From NCBI GenBank assembly GCA_017632095.1, contig JAGBSA010000075.1, forward strand, positions 1 through 10,112: a DNA stretch of 10,112 bases, in the 5' to 3' direction. The notes under the pieces are model-generated. The model was not told where the DNA came from and did not search any database. It worked only from the letters and a program-made list of their open reading frames with translations. The position numbers and the translations under genes are program-made. How positions within the stretch are numbered: position 1 is the first letter of the stretch; the number at the start of each line of letters is the position of its first letter. Shown here in pieces: positions 1 to 7,467 of this stretch. This stretch comes from Bacteroidales bacterium. Lineage in GTDB: Bacteria > Bacteroidota > Bacteroidia > Bacteroidales > P3.

Positions 1-54
1 ACGAAAGAAGCGAATATGGAGAAATTCAACGAAAACCTAATGTTGTTACAATAA
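1..54 (+). CDS. C-terminal fragment of an unidentified protein
   Basis: The window opens inside a reading frame that starts at base 1 and ends with TAA at 52-54. The visible tail is 17 residues, charged and helix-prone, ending in MLLQ. Only this piece is present, so no family can be named. This frame is preferred over frame 3, which stays open to about 141, because a terminator hairpin with a T-rich tail begins 30 bases after this stop, as expected at the end of a transcription unit. The gene converges on the minus-strand operon to its right. That it is a real gene end is an inference from the terminator and is only moderately secure. Confidence 0.45.
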   Translation, partial: TKEANMEKFNENLMLLQ

Positions 55-83
55 TCAGCAATATTGATTTTATAACTCAAAGA

Positions 84-134
84 AAAACGAGCGTAAGTCT
101 TGATTTGATTCAGACGAACGCTCGTTTTGTTTTT
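84..134. terminator. Bidirectional intrinsic terminator between convergent genes
   Basis: A perfect 11-bp inverted repeat is formed by AAAACGAGCGT (84-94) and ACGCTCGTTTT (118-128). A further 4-bp GTCT/AGAC pairing (97-100 with 112-115) lies inside it. On the plus strand the right arm runs into a T-rich tract (125-134). On the minus strand the left arm gives TTTT followed by more T-rich sequence. The hairpin lies between the stop of the left-edge plus-strand gene (54) and the stop of the minus-strand operon (163), so it probably ends transcription from both sides. The rest of 55-162 shows nothing else. Confidence 0.85.
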
Positions 135-162
135 GTGTAACTTTATTTCAAAGTTTTATTTT

Positions 163-804
163 CTAAAAGAACATTAGCAATTGTAAGTTCCAGCCTCGCC
201 AGCGGTAGTTTGTGGTGTGTGAATATTTGTTCATGCCGAATGTATATCCTGCGGCGATTTCAAAGGTCTTGTTAAAGTCATATCCGCAACCAAGTCTGAA
301 TCCTATGTCTGCTTGGTTATGTCTTTCGAATGTTGGGTATTCGATTTTGTTTCCAAAGGTTGGTGAAATGGGATTCAAGTCTTGTTGAGTGCTTTTGCCT
401 GCTATGCCGTAGGTTACAAAGGGTGTCAGGCTTAGGAAAAAGCCTCTCTGCAATCTGTCATCTCCAAATTTGAAGAGCAAGCCTGCTTCCAATTCCATAA
501 ACTGTGCTTCGACGTCTAATTTGTAGCCGTTTTTGATTTCGTATTGAAAGCCTTTGTTTCCGTAGTTCAATGATGGTTGGAAGTAAAGGTTGTAAACGAG
601 TCGTTTTTCTCCTGTTAGTCCGAATTTATATCCGAGTTTAGAGGTGCAACCTGTCTTTACGGAGAGTTTATCGTAAGTTCCGGCGGCTTTGATTCCGAAT
701 TTCCAAGGTTCTTTGCTGCTTTTGACTTTGGATTGGCTCGGATACTGTGCTTGTATCGAAGTTGCGGCTATGAGCAACAGCAATAATATGGTTAGTTTCT
801 TCAT
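163..804 (-). CDS. Secreted outer-membrane beta-barrel protein, PorT/PF13568-like
   Basis: A 213-residue protein. Residues 1-20 form a classical signal peptide: KK followed by a Leu/Ile-rich core and a SIQAQ cleavage region. The mature part has alternating aromatic and polar beta strands with Gly-rich turns (FGIKAAG near 37-42, YNLYFQPSLNYG near 71-82, FRLGCGYDF near 169-177, FEIAAGYTFGMNKY near 181-194). It ends in LQLLMFF, and a C-terminal Phe is the usual recognition signal for outer-membrane barrel assembly. Length and pattern fit the small Bacteroidota outer-membrane barrel family (PF13568), probably about eight strands; its function is generally unknown. It is the last gene of the operon, starting 1 bp after the upstream transglutaminase-like gene ends, so the two are surely co-transcribed and perhaps translationally coupled. 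The start is set by the signal peptide and the A-rich leader AATAAATAAA. It may help the other operon proteins at the outer membrane, but this is inference. Confidence 0.8.
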   Translation of the reverse strand: MKKLTILLLLLIAATSIQAQYPSQSKVKSSKEPWKFGIKAAGTYDKLSVKTGCTSKLGYKFGLTGEKRLVYNLYFQPSLNYGNKGFQYEIKNGYKLDVEAQFMELEAGLLFKFGDDRLQRGFFLSLTPFVTYGIAGKSTQQDLNPISPTFGNKIEYPTFERHNQADIGFRLGCGYDFNKTFEIAAGYTFGMNKYSHTTNYRWRGWNLQLLMFF

Positions 805-805
805 T

Positions 806-3382
806 TTATTTATTCTTTTCTAATTGATGAATTACTTTTAATAAGCTTTCGCCTGAGCCGATTCTGTATCCTTCTGACAAAAAGACTATTCTGCCGTCGT
901 CTGTTAAGAAACAAAGAAGCGGATAGTTGTTTTGGAAGTCGAATTCTGTTGCTTTGACTACTTTATTTTGGATATTGTCGGCTTTATCGCCTCTTTTGGC
1001 AAACTGACTTTGCTTTGGCAGGTTTGGATATAGTTTTTCGATGGATTGATTTGGCAGTTTGGTCATCACAAAGGCTATTCCGCCGCCCCATTTCTCCATT
1101 TCTTCTTTTACCAAAGGCATATCTGCCATTAGGTGTCTTACGGGTTCGGAGTATGGATCGACGATTGCCAATATCAATCCTTTGCCTTGTGAGATTTCTT
1201 TCAAGCTTTGTTCTTTTCCGTCGATGAGTTGTATTTTCTCATTCATGTCTAATGTTCCCAAAACGTTGAGTTTGCTTTCTATTTCTTCTATTTCAAGTTC
1301 TATTGTGGTTTCTGCTCCTGCTGTAAGGAAGAAATATTGTTCTATTACATATATATTGCCTGCGGCATCTCTGTTTCCGCTCATCAATCTGTAATATCCT
1401 GCCGGTATGTCTAAGGTTTCGGGGAATGAGGCAAACTTTGGATCATATTCAAAGTCCAATGTCATAAATTCATCGTTGACTAATCTTTGCAGTGTGAAGT
1501 GAATATAGTATTCAGGTTTGATTTTGTTGTTCTTGGAGCTCGTTACAGTCAATCTACCCAAAGGTTCGTTGGTTTTAATCTCAAATTGAGGGTATTTCCA
1601 ATCTTCTTTCGAACTCATCTTATACTGTGCGCGTCCCTCAGCCCATTCATAGCGTGCTGCGATACCAAAGCTCCTTGCGATGGCAACAAACAATAATTCT
1701 CTCGATAGAGCATCGGTTTGTCCTATTCTTAGTATTCCTTCCGGAGATATTTGAACACCGTAATAGTTTTCAACTGTGTTGAGTCTGATGTTTTGATTTA
1801 TCCAATCGGCTATTTGTTGTGGATTGGCAACAAAGGCTTCTGCTTTGTCGGAGAAGTAATTCTGTAAATATTCTCGGTAGTTTGTGAGTTTTTCTAATTG
1901 GATTCGTGGATTTAATACGTACTCTTGCAATGCTTCTTCTTTGGCCGGATAGTTTTTATAGGCTTTCAAGTGGCTCAATATCACGTCTGACGATAGGTCT
2001 CTCAAGTCTTTTTCGTACAAAAGCCCAAGTAATTTTACTGCATTTTCGTCTTGGCTTGCCAATACTTTTTCTATTTCTGCGTAATTGCCCCATGATTCGT
2101 CTATAAGCTTTTCTACTTTTGTTGCATCTTCATTTGAGAGTTTGAAGTCTTGAATTCGTCTTTTTGTTTCTTGGTTTCGTTGTGCGGATTCTTGGTTTCG
2201 TGGAAATGTTTTCAAGTATGATTCTCTCAAAGAGTCTTCGTAGGCTAATCTTATGGCGTTTGCGGCTTTCTTTTCTTCGGAAACGACTTTTATAGGTCTT
2301 GGTGTTGGTGGGCAAATCTTGTATTTATCGGTTTTCCAAGTTTTGTTGGTTGGCTTTAAGACTAAATCTAAACTCTTGACATCTGATTTTGCCAATACTG
2401 ATGCTGTCTTTCCGTCTTTCTTTACCCAAATCATCAAATCGCCATAGCCTGTTTCCAAACTTGTTTTTCCCTTTTTGTCGGTGTACATCTTTGCAATAGG
2501 ATAATATTCTGCGTAGTTGTACAAGCCAAACGATACTTGTGCGTCTTTTACCGGCTTTCCGTTTTCATCTTTTACTATTATCTCTAAGCGTTTTGTCGCT
2601 GTGTAGTTTGATAATAGGTTTATCTTGCTGTAAAGTTTGCTTTCGAAGTTCTTTTCTTCCTTTCCGTTGTATTCTCCAAAGACTGTAGTGTGTACCATCA
2701 TTGCTCTCTTTGCAGGGGCATCAAACCATGCTATATCCAATTCTGGTTCCGGTTCACAGGCTCCAAGATAGTGCCATTTGCCATCAATCCATACTTCAAC
2801 CCAAGCGTGATTGTCGTCGGTATGTGCCCAACGTGGTGTGTAGCATTGGCGTGCCGGTATTCCGACTGCCCTTAAGGCTGTTACGGTAAAAGTACTTTCT
2901 TCGCCACAACGTCCCCATGATGTTCTGATTGTTGCCAATGGTGAAGAGGTTCTGCCGTCTGATGCTTTGTAATTTACTTTTTCATGGCACCAATGATTGA
3001 CTTCTAAGGCTGCTTCATACATTCCCATGTTTTTTATTCTGTCTTTAAGTGTTGAAAAGATGTATGAGCGTGCTGTATCGAGGTTCTCGTTGTTTACTCT
3101 ATAGACTAACACAAAGTGTTGGAAGATGTCTTCAGGTATTCTTCGACCCCAGCTGAATGTTTCTCTAGCTTGGATTGCTGTTCTGACTTGTGAAAGGAAG
3201 AATTCTCCATCATAGTCTGCCAAATCGTTAAGCGGCATGTATTCATACAAGAATTCTAGGTATTTCTTTTCTTGTTTGTCTGTTACCTTTTCAAATATCG
3301 GATTGTCTTTTCTCGGATTCTGTCCCATTGCAAGGGCGAATCCCATTACCAATATCAAACTTAAACATATTTTCTTTTTCAT
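806..3382 (-). CDS. Large secreted transglutaminase-like multidomain protein
   Basis: An 858-residue protein with a signal peptide (about 1-20, ending AMGQ) and no lipobox Cys. Residues about 125-215 form a transglutaminase/papain-like core: SWGRCGEES carries the nucleophile Cys159, followed by LRAVGIPAR (170-178) and DNHAWVEVW with His192. The usual Asp is not in its normal place; the equivalent stretch reads GACEPEPE (207-214), so Glu210 may be the third residue. Residues about 264-343 look like a carboxypeptidase-regulatory or Ig-like beta-sandwich (KDENGKPVKDA, TDKKGKTSLETG). A charged helical linker follows. Residues about 520-600 resemble a second transglutaminase core without the catalytic residues, and 605-700 are beta-rich. 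Residues about 710-855 look thioredoxin-like (ILAIVDPYSEP, PLLCFLTDDGRIVFLSEGY) but lack CXXC. The family is common in Bacteroidota; substrates are unknown, and protease, amidase or crosslinking activity are all possible. Middle gene of the operon, 18 bp after the S41 protease gene and 1 bp before the barrel gene. The call is secure, the exact activity is not. Confidence 0.85.
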   Translation of the reverse strand: MKKKICLSLILVMGFALAMGQNPRKDNPIFEKVTDKQEKKYLEFLYEYMPLNDLADYDGEFFLSQVRTAIQARETFSWGRRIPEDIFQHFVLVYRVNNENLDTARSYIFSTLKDRIKNMGMYEAALEVNHWCHEKVNYKASDGRTSSPLATIRTSWGRCGEESTFTVTALRAVGIPARQCYTPRWAHTDDNHAWVEVWIDGKWHYLGACEPEPELDIAWFDAPAKRAMMVHTTVFGEYNGKEEKNFESKLYSKINLLSNYTATKRLEIIVKDENGKPVKDAQVSFGLYNYAEYYPIAKMYTDKKGKTSLETGYGDLMIWVKKDGKTASVLAKSDVKSLDLVLKPTNKTWKTDKYKICPPTPRPIKVVSEEKKAANAIRLAYEDSLRESYLKTFPRNQESAQRNQETKRRIQDFKLSNEDATKVEKLIDESWGNYAEIEKVLASQDENAVKLLGLLYEKDLRDLSSDVILSHLKAYKNYPAKEEALQEYVLNPRIQLEKLTNYREYLQNYFSDKAEAFVANPQQIADWINQNIRLNTVENYYGVQISPEGILRIGQTDALSRELLFVAIARSFGIAARYEWAEGRAQYKMSSKEDWKYPQFEIKTNEPLGRLTVTSSKNNKIKPEYYIHFTLQRLVNDEFMTLDFEYDPKFASFPETLDIPAGYYRLMSGNRDAAGNIYVIEQYFFLTAGAETTIELEIEEIESKLNVLGTLDMNEKIQLIDGKEQSLKEISQGKGLILAIVDPYSEPVRHLMADMPLVKEEMEKWGGGIAFVMTKLPNQSIEKLYPNLPKQSQFAKRGDKADNIQNKVVKATEFDFQNNYPLLCFLTDDGRIVFLSEGYRIGSGESLLKVIHQLEKNK

Positions 3383-3400
3383 TCCTTATTATATTGTTTG

Positions 3401-5050
3401 TTATTTACCTAATATTTTCTTGTATTCTTTTTCGTCGTTCAATATCTCGATTGCTTTTTTCAATTCTTTGTCGGATTTTAATGAGGCTTCGACACGTCCT
3501 TTCTGGTAATAGTATTTTGTGATTATCTCTCCCATGAGCAGATGTTTGATTTCGTCTTTGAATTTATAAATATCATTTTTCTTGTCTTCAATAATCATTT
3601 GCTTCAAGTCTTCTATTGCTTTGATGGTTTCTGAATTCATTTGTTCTTTTTCTGCATTTGCAACCAAGGTTTCAAGAGTTTTCTCGCTTGAAGTAATGTA
3701 ATGGTAGTCTTTATCTTTAAGATATGAAACAAAGTCTTCGTAAATTTCGTCTGTTATCTCAAATTCAGATGGCGATGCTATGCTTGGGTGTTCTTCAACA
3801 AACTTTAAGGCGTAATTAAAGAACAAAAAATTCGATACTAAGGAGATTGTTATGTTTGAAGCAAACTCTGGTTCTAATAAAATGTCGGGTTCTATTCCTG
3901 AACCTGCATATACGATTCTGCCATTCTTGGTTTTGAATGCCGTTTTTAATGAATCGGGAATTTTTTCTGCTCTACCATTTTCATCTCTTGAAGAATAGTC
4001 GATTGCTTGTATGCATCTGCCACTTGGTATGTAGTATTTGGATTCTGTAACTTTCATTTGGGCATTATAAACTAAAGGAATGATAGTTTGAACCAAGCCT
4101 TTGCCATATGAAGGTTGGCCAATTACCACAGCTCTATCTAAATCTTGTAAACTACCTGCTACAATTTCTGATGCTGATGCTGAATATGCGTCTATCATAA
4201 CTGCCAATGGAATATTTGGAGCGATGGCTTTTTGTGTTGTTTTGAAGATATTGCTGTTCTCTACGTTCTTTGCCTTTTTGCTAACTACGAGATTACCTTT
4301 TTCGACAAAGATATTGACGATATTGACTGCTTCATGTAGCAAGCCGCCTCCGTTTCCTCGCAAGTCTAATACCAATGATTTAGCCCCTTTTTGTTCGAGT
4401 TGCTTATAGGCTTCTAAGACATTACGTCCTGCATCTTTGGTAAATTCGTCCAACTTAATATATCCGACTTCTTTGTCAAGCATTCCATAGTATGAAACAT
4501 TGGGTAGTTGTATTTCTTCCCTCTTTAATGTTTTTTCTATTTGCTTTCCGTTTCGCTCTATTGTGAGTTTGATGCTTGATCCGGCCTGTCCTCTTAGCCT
4601 TTCGCTGACTTGAGCTGTTGTTTTCCCCTCGCAGCTTTCCCCGTCTATCTTTAGGATTATGTCTCCAGCTTTTAAGCCTGCCTTATGTGCGGGAAGATTT
4701 TCGTAAGGTTCGGAAATCATTACTTGATTGTTCTGTTGAAGAATCAAAGACCCTATTCCGCCATATTGTCCCAAAACTTGCATCTTCACATCCTCTAATT
4801 CAGATTCGGGATAGTAAACAGTATAAGGGTCTAACTCCGCAAGCATGGCATCAACTGCCGTTTTGACCAAATCTCCTGAGTTTAGACCATCGACATAGTT
4901 TGAATGTAGATTTTTGAAAACTGAACCAAAAATCTCAATTGCTTTATTCATCTCAAAGTAATCTTCGTCGTAATTACTTTGAGATTTTATTTCTGTTGTA
5001 CACAATATTGTTGCAATGAAAGCAATTGAAAATATCCTATTTTTTTTCAT
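3401..5050 (-). CDS. S41 family C-terminal-processing serine protease with PDZ domain
   Basis: A 549-residue protein with a signal peptide (about 1-24, ending IKSQ), acting in the periplasm or at the cell surface. An N-terminal helical region (28-90, including ELDPYTVYY) is followed by a PDZ domain (about 92-178; YGGIGSLI, AGLKAGDIILKIDG) and the S41 protease domain (about 180-395). The motif DLRGNGGGLL is at 229-238. The catalytic Ser-Lys pair is Ser292 in SASASEI (290-296) and Lys317 in PSYGKG, with Gln321 four residues on. The Ser-Lys spacing of 25 matches CtpA/Prc-type enzymes. A charged, helical C-terminal extension of about 150 residues (395-549) follows and may regulate or recognise substrates. 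Family members cut proteins at or near hydrophobic C-termini. It is the first gene of the minus-strand operon, preceded by a -7 box match about 25 bp upstream of the ATG. A Cys at 17 is not in a good lipobox (TILC), so lipoprotein processing is unlikely. Function of the family is firm; the substrate is not known. Confidence 0.93.
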   Translation of the reverse strand: MKKNRIFSIAFIATILCTTEIKSQSNYDEDYFEMNKAIEIFGSVFKNLHSNYVDGLNSGDLVKTAVDAMLAELDPYTVYYPESELEDVKMQVLGQYGGIGSLILQQNNQVMISEPYENLPAHKAGLKAGDIILKIDGESCEGKTTAQVSERLRGQAGSSIKLTIERNGKQIEKTLKREEIQLPNVSYYGMLDKEVGYIKLDEFTKDAGRNVLEAYKQLEQKGAKSLVLDLRGNGGGLLHEAVNIVNIFVEKGNLVVSKKAKNVENSNIFKTTQKAIAPNIPLAVMIDAYSASASEIVAGSLQDLDRAVVIGQPSYGKGLVQTIIPLVYNAQMKVTESKYYIPSGRCIQAIDYSSRDENGRAEKIPDSLKTAFKTKNGRIVYAGSGIEPDILLEPEFASNITISLVSNFLFFNYALKFVEEHPSIASPSEFEITDEIYEDFVSYLKDKDYHYITSSEKTLETLVANAEKEQMNSETIKAIEDLKQMIIEDKKNDIYKFKDEIKHLLMGEIITKYYYQKGRVEASLKSDKELKKAIEILNDEKEYKKILGK

Positions 5051-5073
5051 AAAAATGCTCTTTAATTTCTCCG

Positions 5074-5081
5074 CAAAGATA
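5074..5081 (-). promoter_or_regulatory. Bacteroidota -7 promoter box for the S41 operon
   Basis: Read on the minus strand, 5081-5074 is TATCTTTG, an exact match to the Bacteroidota sigma-ABfr -7 consensus TAnnTTTG. The expected start site is near 5068-5070, giving a leader of only about 18-20 nt before the ATG at 5050. The matching -33 element is weak: only a T-run (about 5095-5099) lies near the expected distance, with no clear TTTG. The leader has no convincing Shine-Dalgarno sequence. The promoter would drive the protease, transglutaminase-like and barrel genes together. Confidence 0.6.
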
Positions 5082-5131
5082 CTAAAGAGTTAAGAAAAAT
5101 GCCCTCTACATCAAGTTTTTTTCTCAAATAT

Positions 5132-5162
5132 TTTCGTTTTCAGAAATTTCTTGTTACTTTTG
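5132..5162 (+). promoter_or_regulatory. Bacteroidota-type promoter for the PpiD-like gene
   Basis: TACTTTTG at 5155-5162 is an exact TAnnTTTG -7 match. About 18 bases upstream, TTTCG (5132-5136) is a weak -33 candidate. The expected start site is around 5166-5169, giving an A/T-rich leader of about 50 nt. It lies back-to-back with the minus-strand promoter; the two -7 boxes are about 74 bp apart, so the two units could share regulation. No inverted repeat suggesting a common operator is visible between them. Confidence 0.6.
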
Positions 5163-5216
5163 CAATTTGTAATTTCAAGGAAAAATAGTATTAAAAACAA
5201 TAAATAAATAGTAAAA

Positions 5217-7346
5217 ATGGCTATAATTGGAAAGATTAGAAAGAGAGCAGGGATTGCAGTTGGGTTAATAGCATTGGCAATCGTCGCATTTATTCTCAGT
5301 GATTTGTTAGGAGGACGCCAAGGTAACGTTCCATCGGTATTAGCTACAATAAACGGCACAGACATTTCTTTTGCTGAGTATGAGAAAGCAGTAGCTAACA
5401 CAGAGAATAACCTAAAGCAACAATACGGAACTGCAAACATTTCACAGGAACAAAGTTTCGCCGCAAAGCAACAAGCATACCAAAGTTTGCTTTCTCAAAA
5501 GCTTTTACACCAAGAATGTTCTAAGTTAGGAATATCAGTATCTGAAGAAGAAATGAACGATATGTTCTTTGGTGATTTCATACCTATGATGGTTAGACAG
5601 AACTTTTCTGATCCTCAAACAGGACAATACAACGCTCAAGCAATAAAACAATACATTGCACAGTTCGATAAATTGCCAGAAGATCAAAAAGCAAGTTGGA
5701 CAGATTTCGAAAGATATGTAAAAGAAAGCAGATTGCAAGAAAAATACAATAGTATTGTAGCAAGCAGTTTTTATATGCCGAAAGCGATTGCTGCACACAT
5801 GAGCGAGGTTTCAAACAATGTGACAGACTCTAGATACGCTGTTTTGAGCTATCAATCAGTTGCAGATAACACAATCAAGGTTACAGAAGAGGATTATAAG
5901 AAATACTATGAAGAACACAAGAATGAATTCAAATTATACGACGAAATAAGAGAGTTGGAATTTGTTAAATTCTCAGTATTACCTTCAGCTGCGGACGTAA
6001 AAGCAATAAATGATTCGGTAGTTAAAACATTTGCCGACTTCCAAGCTATAACTAATGAAGAAGTTCCTAGCTTCGTTTCAATATCTTCTGATAGAATTTA
6101 TGATAGCACTTATCATAAAGTTGAGGATTTGAAAACTGTATTTGCCGATTCTGTGTTAGCAAACAAGAAAACTGGCGATTTCATAGCACCATTCCAACAA
6201 GGAAACAATTGGATAATGGCTAAGATAACAGATATGCAAGCTAGACCAGACTCTGTTCGTTTCTCTCAAATCTTGATTCTTAACAGCAATGCTTCAAAAG
6301 AAATCAAACGTACACCAGAACAAGCAAAGAACATAACTGATAGTTTGTTTAACGTTTTCAAAAAGAACTCTGAAGTTTTTGAACAAAACGTAGCAAAATA
6401 CTCAGACGACCCTGAAGCAAAAAATAACTTCGGAGACTCTGATTGGATTTTAGATGGACAACTACCTTCTGAACTTTACGAATTGGTAAAAGCTACAAAC
6501 GTAAAAGATGTCTTTGTTTACAACTTACCAAACGAAATGGGACACTACCTAATCAAAGTAACAAACAAGACAGAAGCTAAAACCAAAATGCAAATTGCTA
6601 TGATTGTTATGGGTGTAAGAGCTAGTGATAAAACCATAAACGAAACAAAAGACAAAGCAGACGTATTTTTGGGTGCTTCAAAAACGCTTACAGACATGAA
6701 AGCTCAAGCTCAAAAAGACAACATCAACATCTTGACTTCTCAAATCGACAATATGACATACCAACTAAACGGAACACCTTATTGTAGAGAAATTATACGT
6801 TGGGCATTCAACGAAGAAACAAAAGTAGGCGACGTTGCACCAGAGGTATATCAACTACAAGATATGTTTTTAGTTGTTGGATTGAAAGATGTTAAAGAAA
6901 AAGGAATCCTTTCTTTCGAACAAGCAAAACCTTACATAGAATCACAAGTTAAGAACGAGAAGAAGGCTCAAATATTGATGGAAAAGGCAGAGAAACTTCA
7001 AGCAAGCAACAAGACCTTAGAAACATTCGCAGCAGCAGCTTCTGTTCAAATCGATTCAGCTATGGCAGTAGATTTTGCAAGTCCATATTTTGCAGGAGCA
7101 GGTCCTGAAATGAGAGTTATCGGACAACTTTCTTCTGTAAAACAAGCAGGATTGCAAAAACCAGTAAGAGGATTCAATGGCGTTTATGTAGTGAATGTTG
7201 ATAGAGTTTACACTCGTCCGGCAAAAGAAGACGTGAAACTAATCCAACAACAATACAAAACAAAAGCACTACAAAAAACACAAATGTTGCTACAAGTGCT
7301 ACAAAGAAAAGCAAACATAACAAACAACTTTGCAATCTTCTACTAA
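5217..7346 (+). CDS. Membrane-anchored periplasmic chaperone, PpiD/SurA-like peptidyl-prolyl isomerase family
   Basis: A 709-residue protein with the N-in, C-out layout of PpiD. A short basic start (IGKIRKRAG) precedes one transmembrane helix (about 12-30), and the rest lies in the periplasm. Residues about 38-200 form the SurA/PpiD N-terminal chaperone region (VLATINGTDISFAEY, QQAYQSLLSQKLL). Residues about 345-452 form a parvulin-like domain (VRFSQILI, then NNFGDSDW, DGQLPSEL and GHYLIKV). The strongly conserved parvulin His is Gln351 here, and the closing G-aromatic-His signature reads GHY, so isomerase activity is doubtful, as in the inactive parvulin domain of E. coli PpiD. Residues about 528-595 resemble the second half of another parvulin-like unit (AFNEETKVGDVAPEVYQL, SFEQAKPYIESQV). 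Family members help newly exported proteins fold as they leave the Sec translocon. The start is supported by the correct N-terminus and an in-frame TAA at 5205-5207. It stands as its own transcript, with a promoter upstream and a terminator after it, and is divergent from the S41 operon. Confidence 0.88.
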   Translation: MAIIGKIRKRAGIAVGLIALAIVAFILSDLLGGRQGNVPSVLATINGTDISFAEYEKAVANTENNLKQQYGTANISQEQSFAAKQQAYQSLLSQKLLHQECSKLGISVSEEEMNDMFFGDFIPMMVRQNFSDPQTGQYNAQAIKQYIAQFDKLPEDQKASWTDFERYVKESRLQEKYNSIVASSFYMPKAIAAHMSEVSNNVTDSRYAVLSYQSVADNTIKVTEEDYKKYYEEHKNEFKLYDEIRELEFVKFSVLPSAADVKAINDSVVKTFADFQAITNEEVPSFVSISSDRIYDSTYHKVEDLKTVFADSVLANKKTGDFIAPFQQGNNWIMAKITDMQARPDSVRFSQILILNSNASKEIKRTPEQAKNITDSLFNVFKKNSEVFEQNVAKYSDDPEAKNNFGDSDWILDGQLPSELYELVKATNVKDVFVYNLPNEMGHYLIKVTNKTEAKTKMQIAMIVMGVRASDKTINETKDKADVFLGASKTLTDMKAQAQKDNINILTSQIDNMTYQLNGTPYCREIIRWAFNEETKVGDVAPEVYQLQDMFLVVGLKDVKEKGILSFEQAKPYIESQVKNEKKAQILMEKAEKLQASNKTLETFAAAASVQIDSAMAVDFASPYFAGAGPEMRVIGQLSSVKQAGLQKPVRGFNGVYVVNVDRVYTRPAKEDVKLIQQQYKTKALQKTQMLLQVLQRKANITNNFAIFY

Positions 7347-7388
7347 GAAGACGACAACTTTAGATTAAAATTTTCCATAATACATAAT

Positions 7389-7424
7389 AGGGGATTTCAG
7401 CAATGGAATCCCCTTATTTTTTTT
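7389..7424 (+). terminator. Strong intrinsic terminator with GCAA tetraloop
   Basis: AGGGGATTTCA (7389-7399) pairs with TGGAATCCCCT (7404-7414) over 11 bp, with one T-G wobble. They enclose a GCAA (GNRA) tetraloop at 7400-7403. The tail is TATTTTTTTT (7415-7424). It begins 42 bases after the stop of the PpiD-like gene, so it ends that transcript and separates it from the calcium ATPase gene. Confidence 0.93.
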
Positions 7425-7452
7425 CTTCGTTTCAGCACATTAAAACGAAGAA
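7423..7452. repeat. 10-bp inverted repeat in the ATPase upstream region
   Basis: TTCTTCGTTT (7423-7432) and AAACGAAGAA (7443-7452) are perfect reverse complements around a 10-base loop. The left arm overlaps the T-tract of the preceding terminator by two bases. The stem has few G-C pairs and no T-run follows on the plus strand, so it is unlikely to be a plus-strand terminator. Read on the minus strand the right-hand hairpin is followed by terminator sequence from the other side, but no minus-strand gene needs it. It may be an operator or a leader-RNA structure. Confidence 0.6.
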
Positions 7453-7467
7453 TCAATAAAATGAATC

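Noticed and set aside
3..141. Frame-3 reading at the left edge, open from base 3 to a TAA at 139-141
   Set aside because: It would read through the perfect terminator hairpin at 84-128. The frame-1 stop at 52-54 leaves the hairpin in the expected place after the gene.
1015..2889. Several plus-strand open frames of 60-111 codons opposite the transglutaminase-like gene
   Set aside because: They lie wholly antisense to a well-supported gene, have low-complexity Ser/Leu/Phe-rich translations without domains, and no promoter or leader.
4101..4866. Plus-strand open frames opposite the S41 protease gene
   Set aside because: Antisense shadows of a conserved catalytic domain; the translations resemble no protein family.
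4997..5002. Cys17 of the S41 protease as a lipoprotein attachment site
   Set aside because: The residues before it (TIL) do not fit a lipobox, which needs a small residue directly before Cys; cleavage after KSQ or nearby is more likely.
5111..5440. Minus-strand open frame covering the divergent promoter region and the start of the PpiD-like gene
   Set aside because: It would overlap both the plus-strand promoter and the conserved N-terminus of the PpiD-like protein. Its hydrophobic stretch is the complement of the AT-rich leader and transmembrane segment, and it ends in low-complexity Lys-rich sequence.
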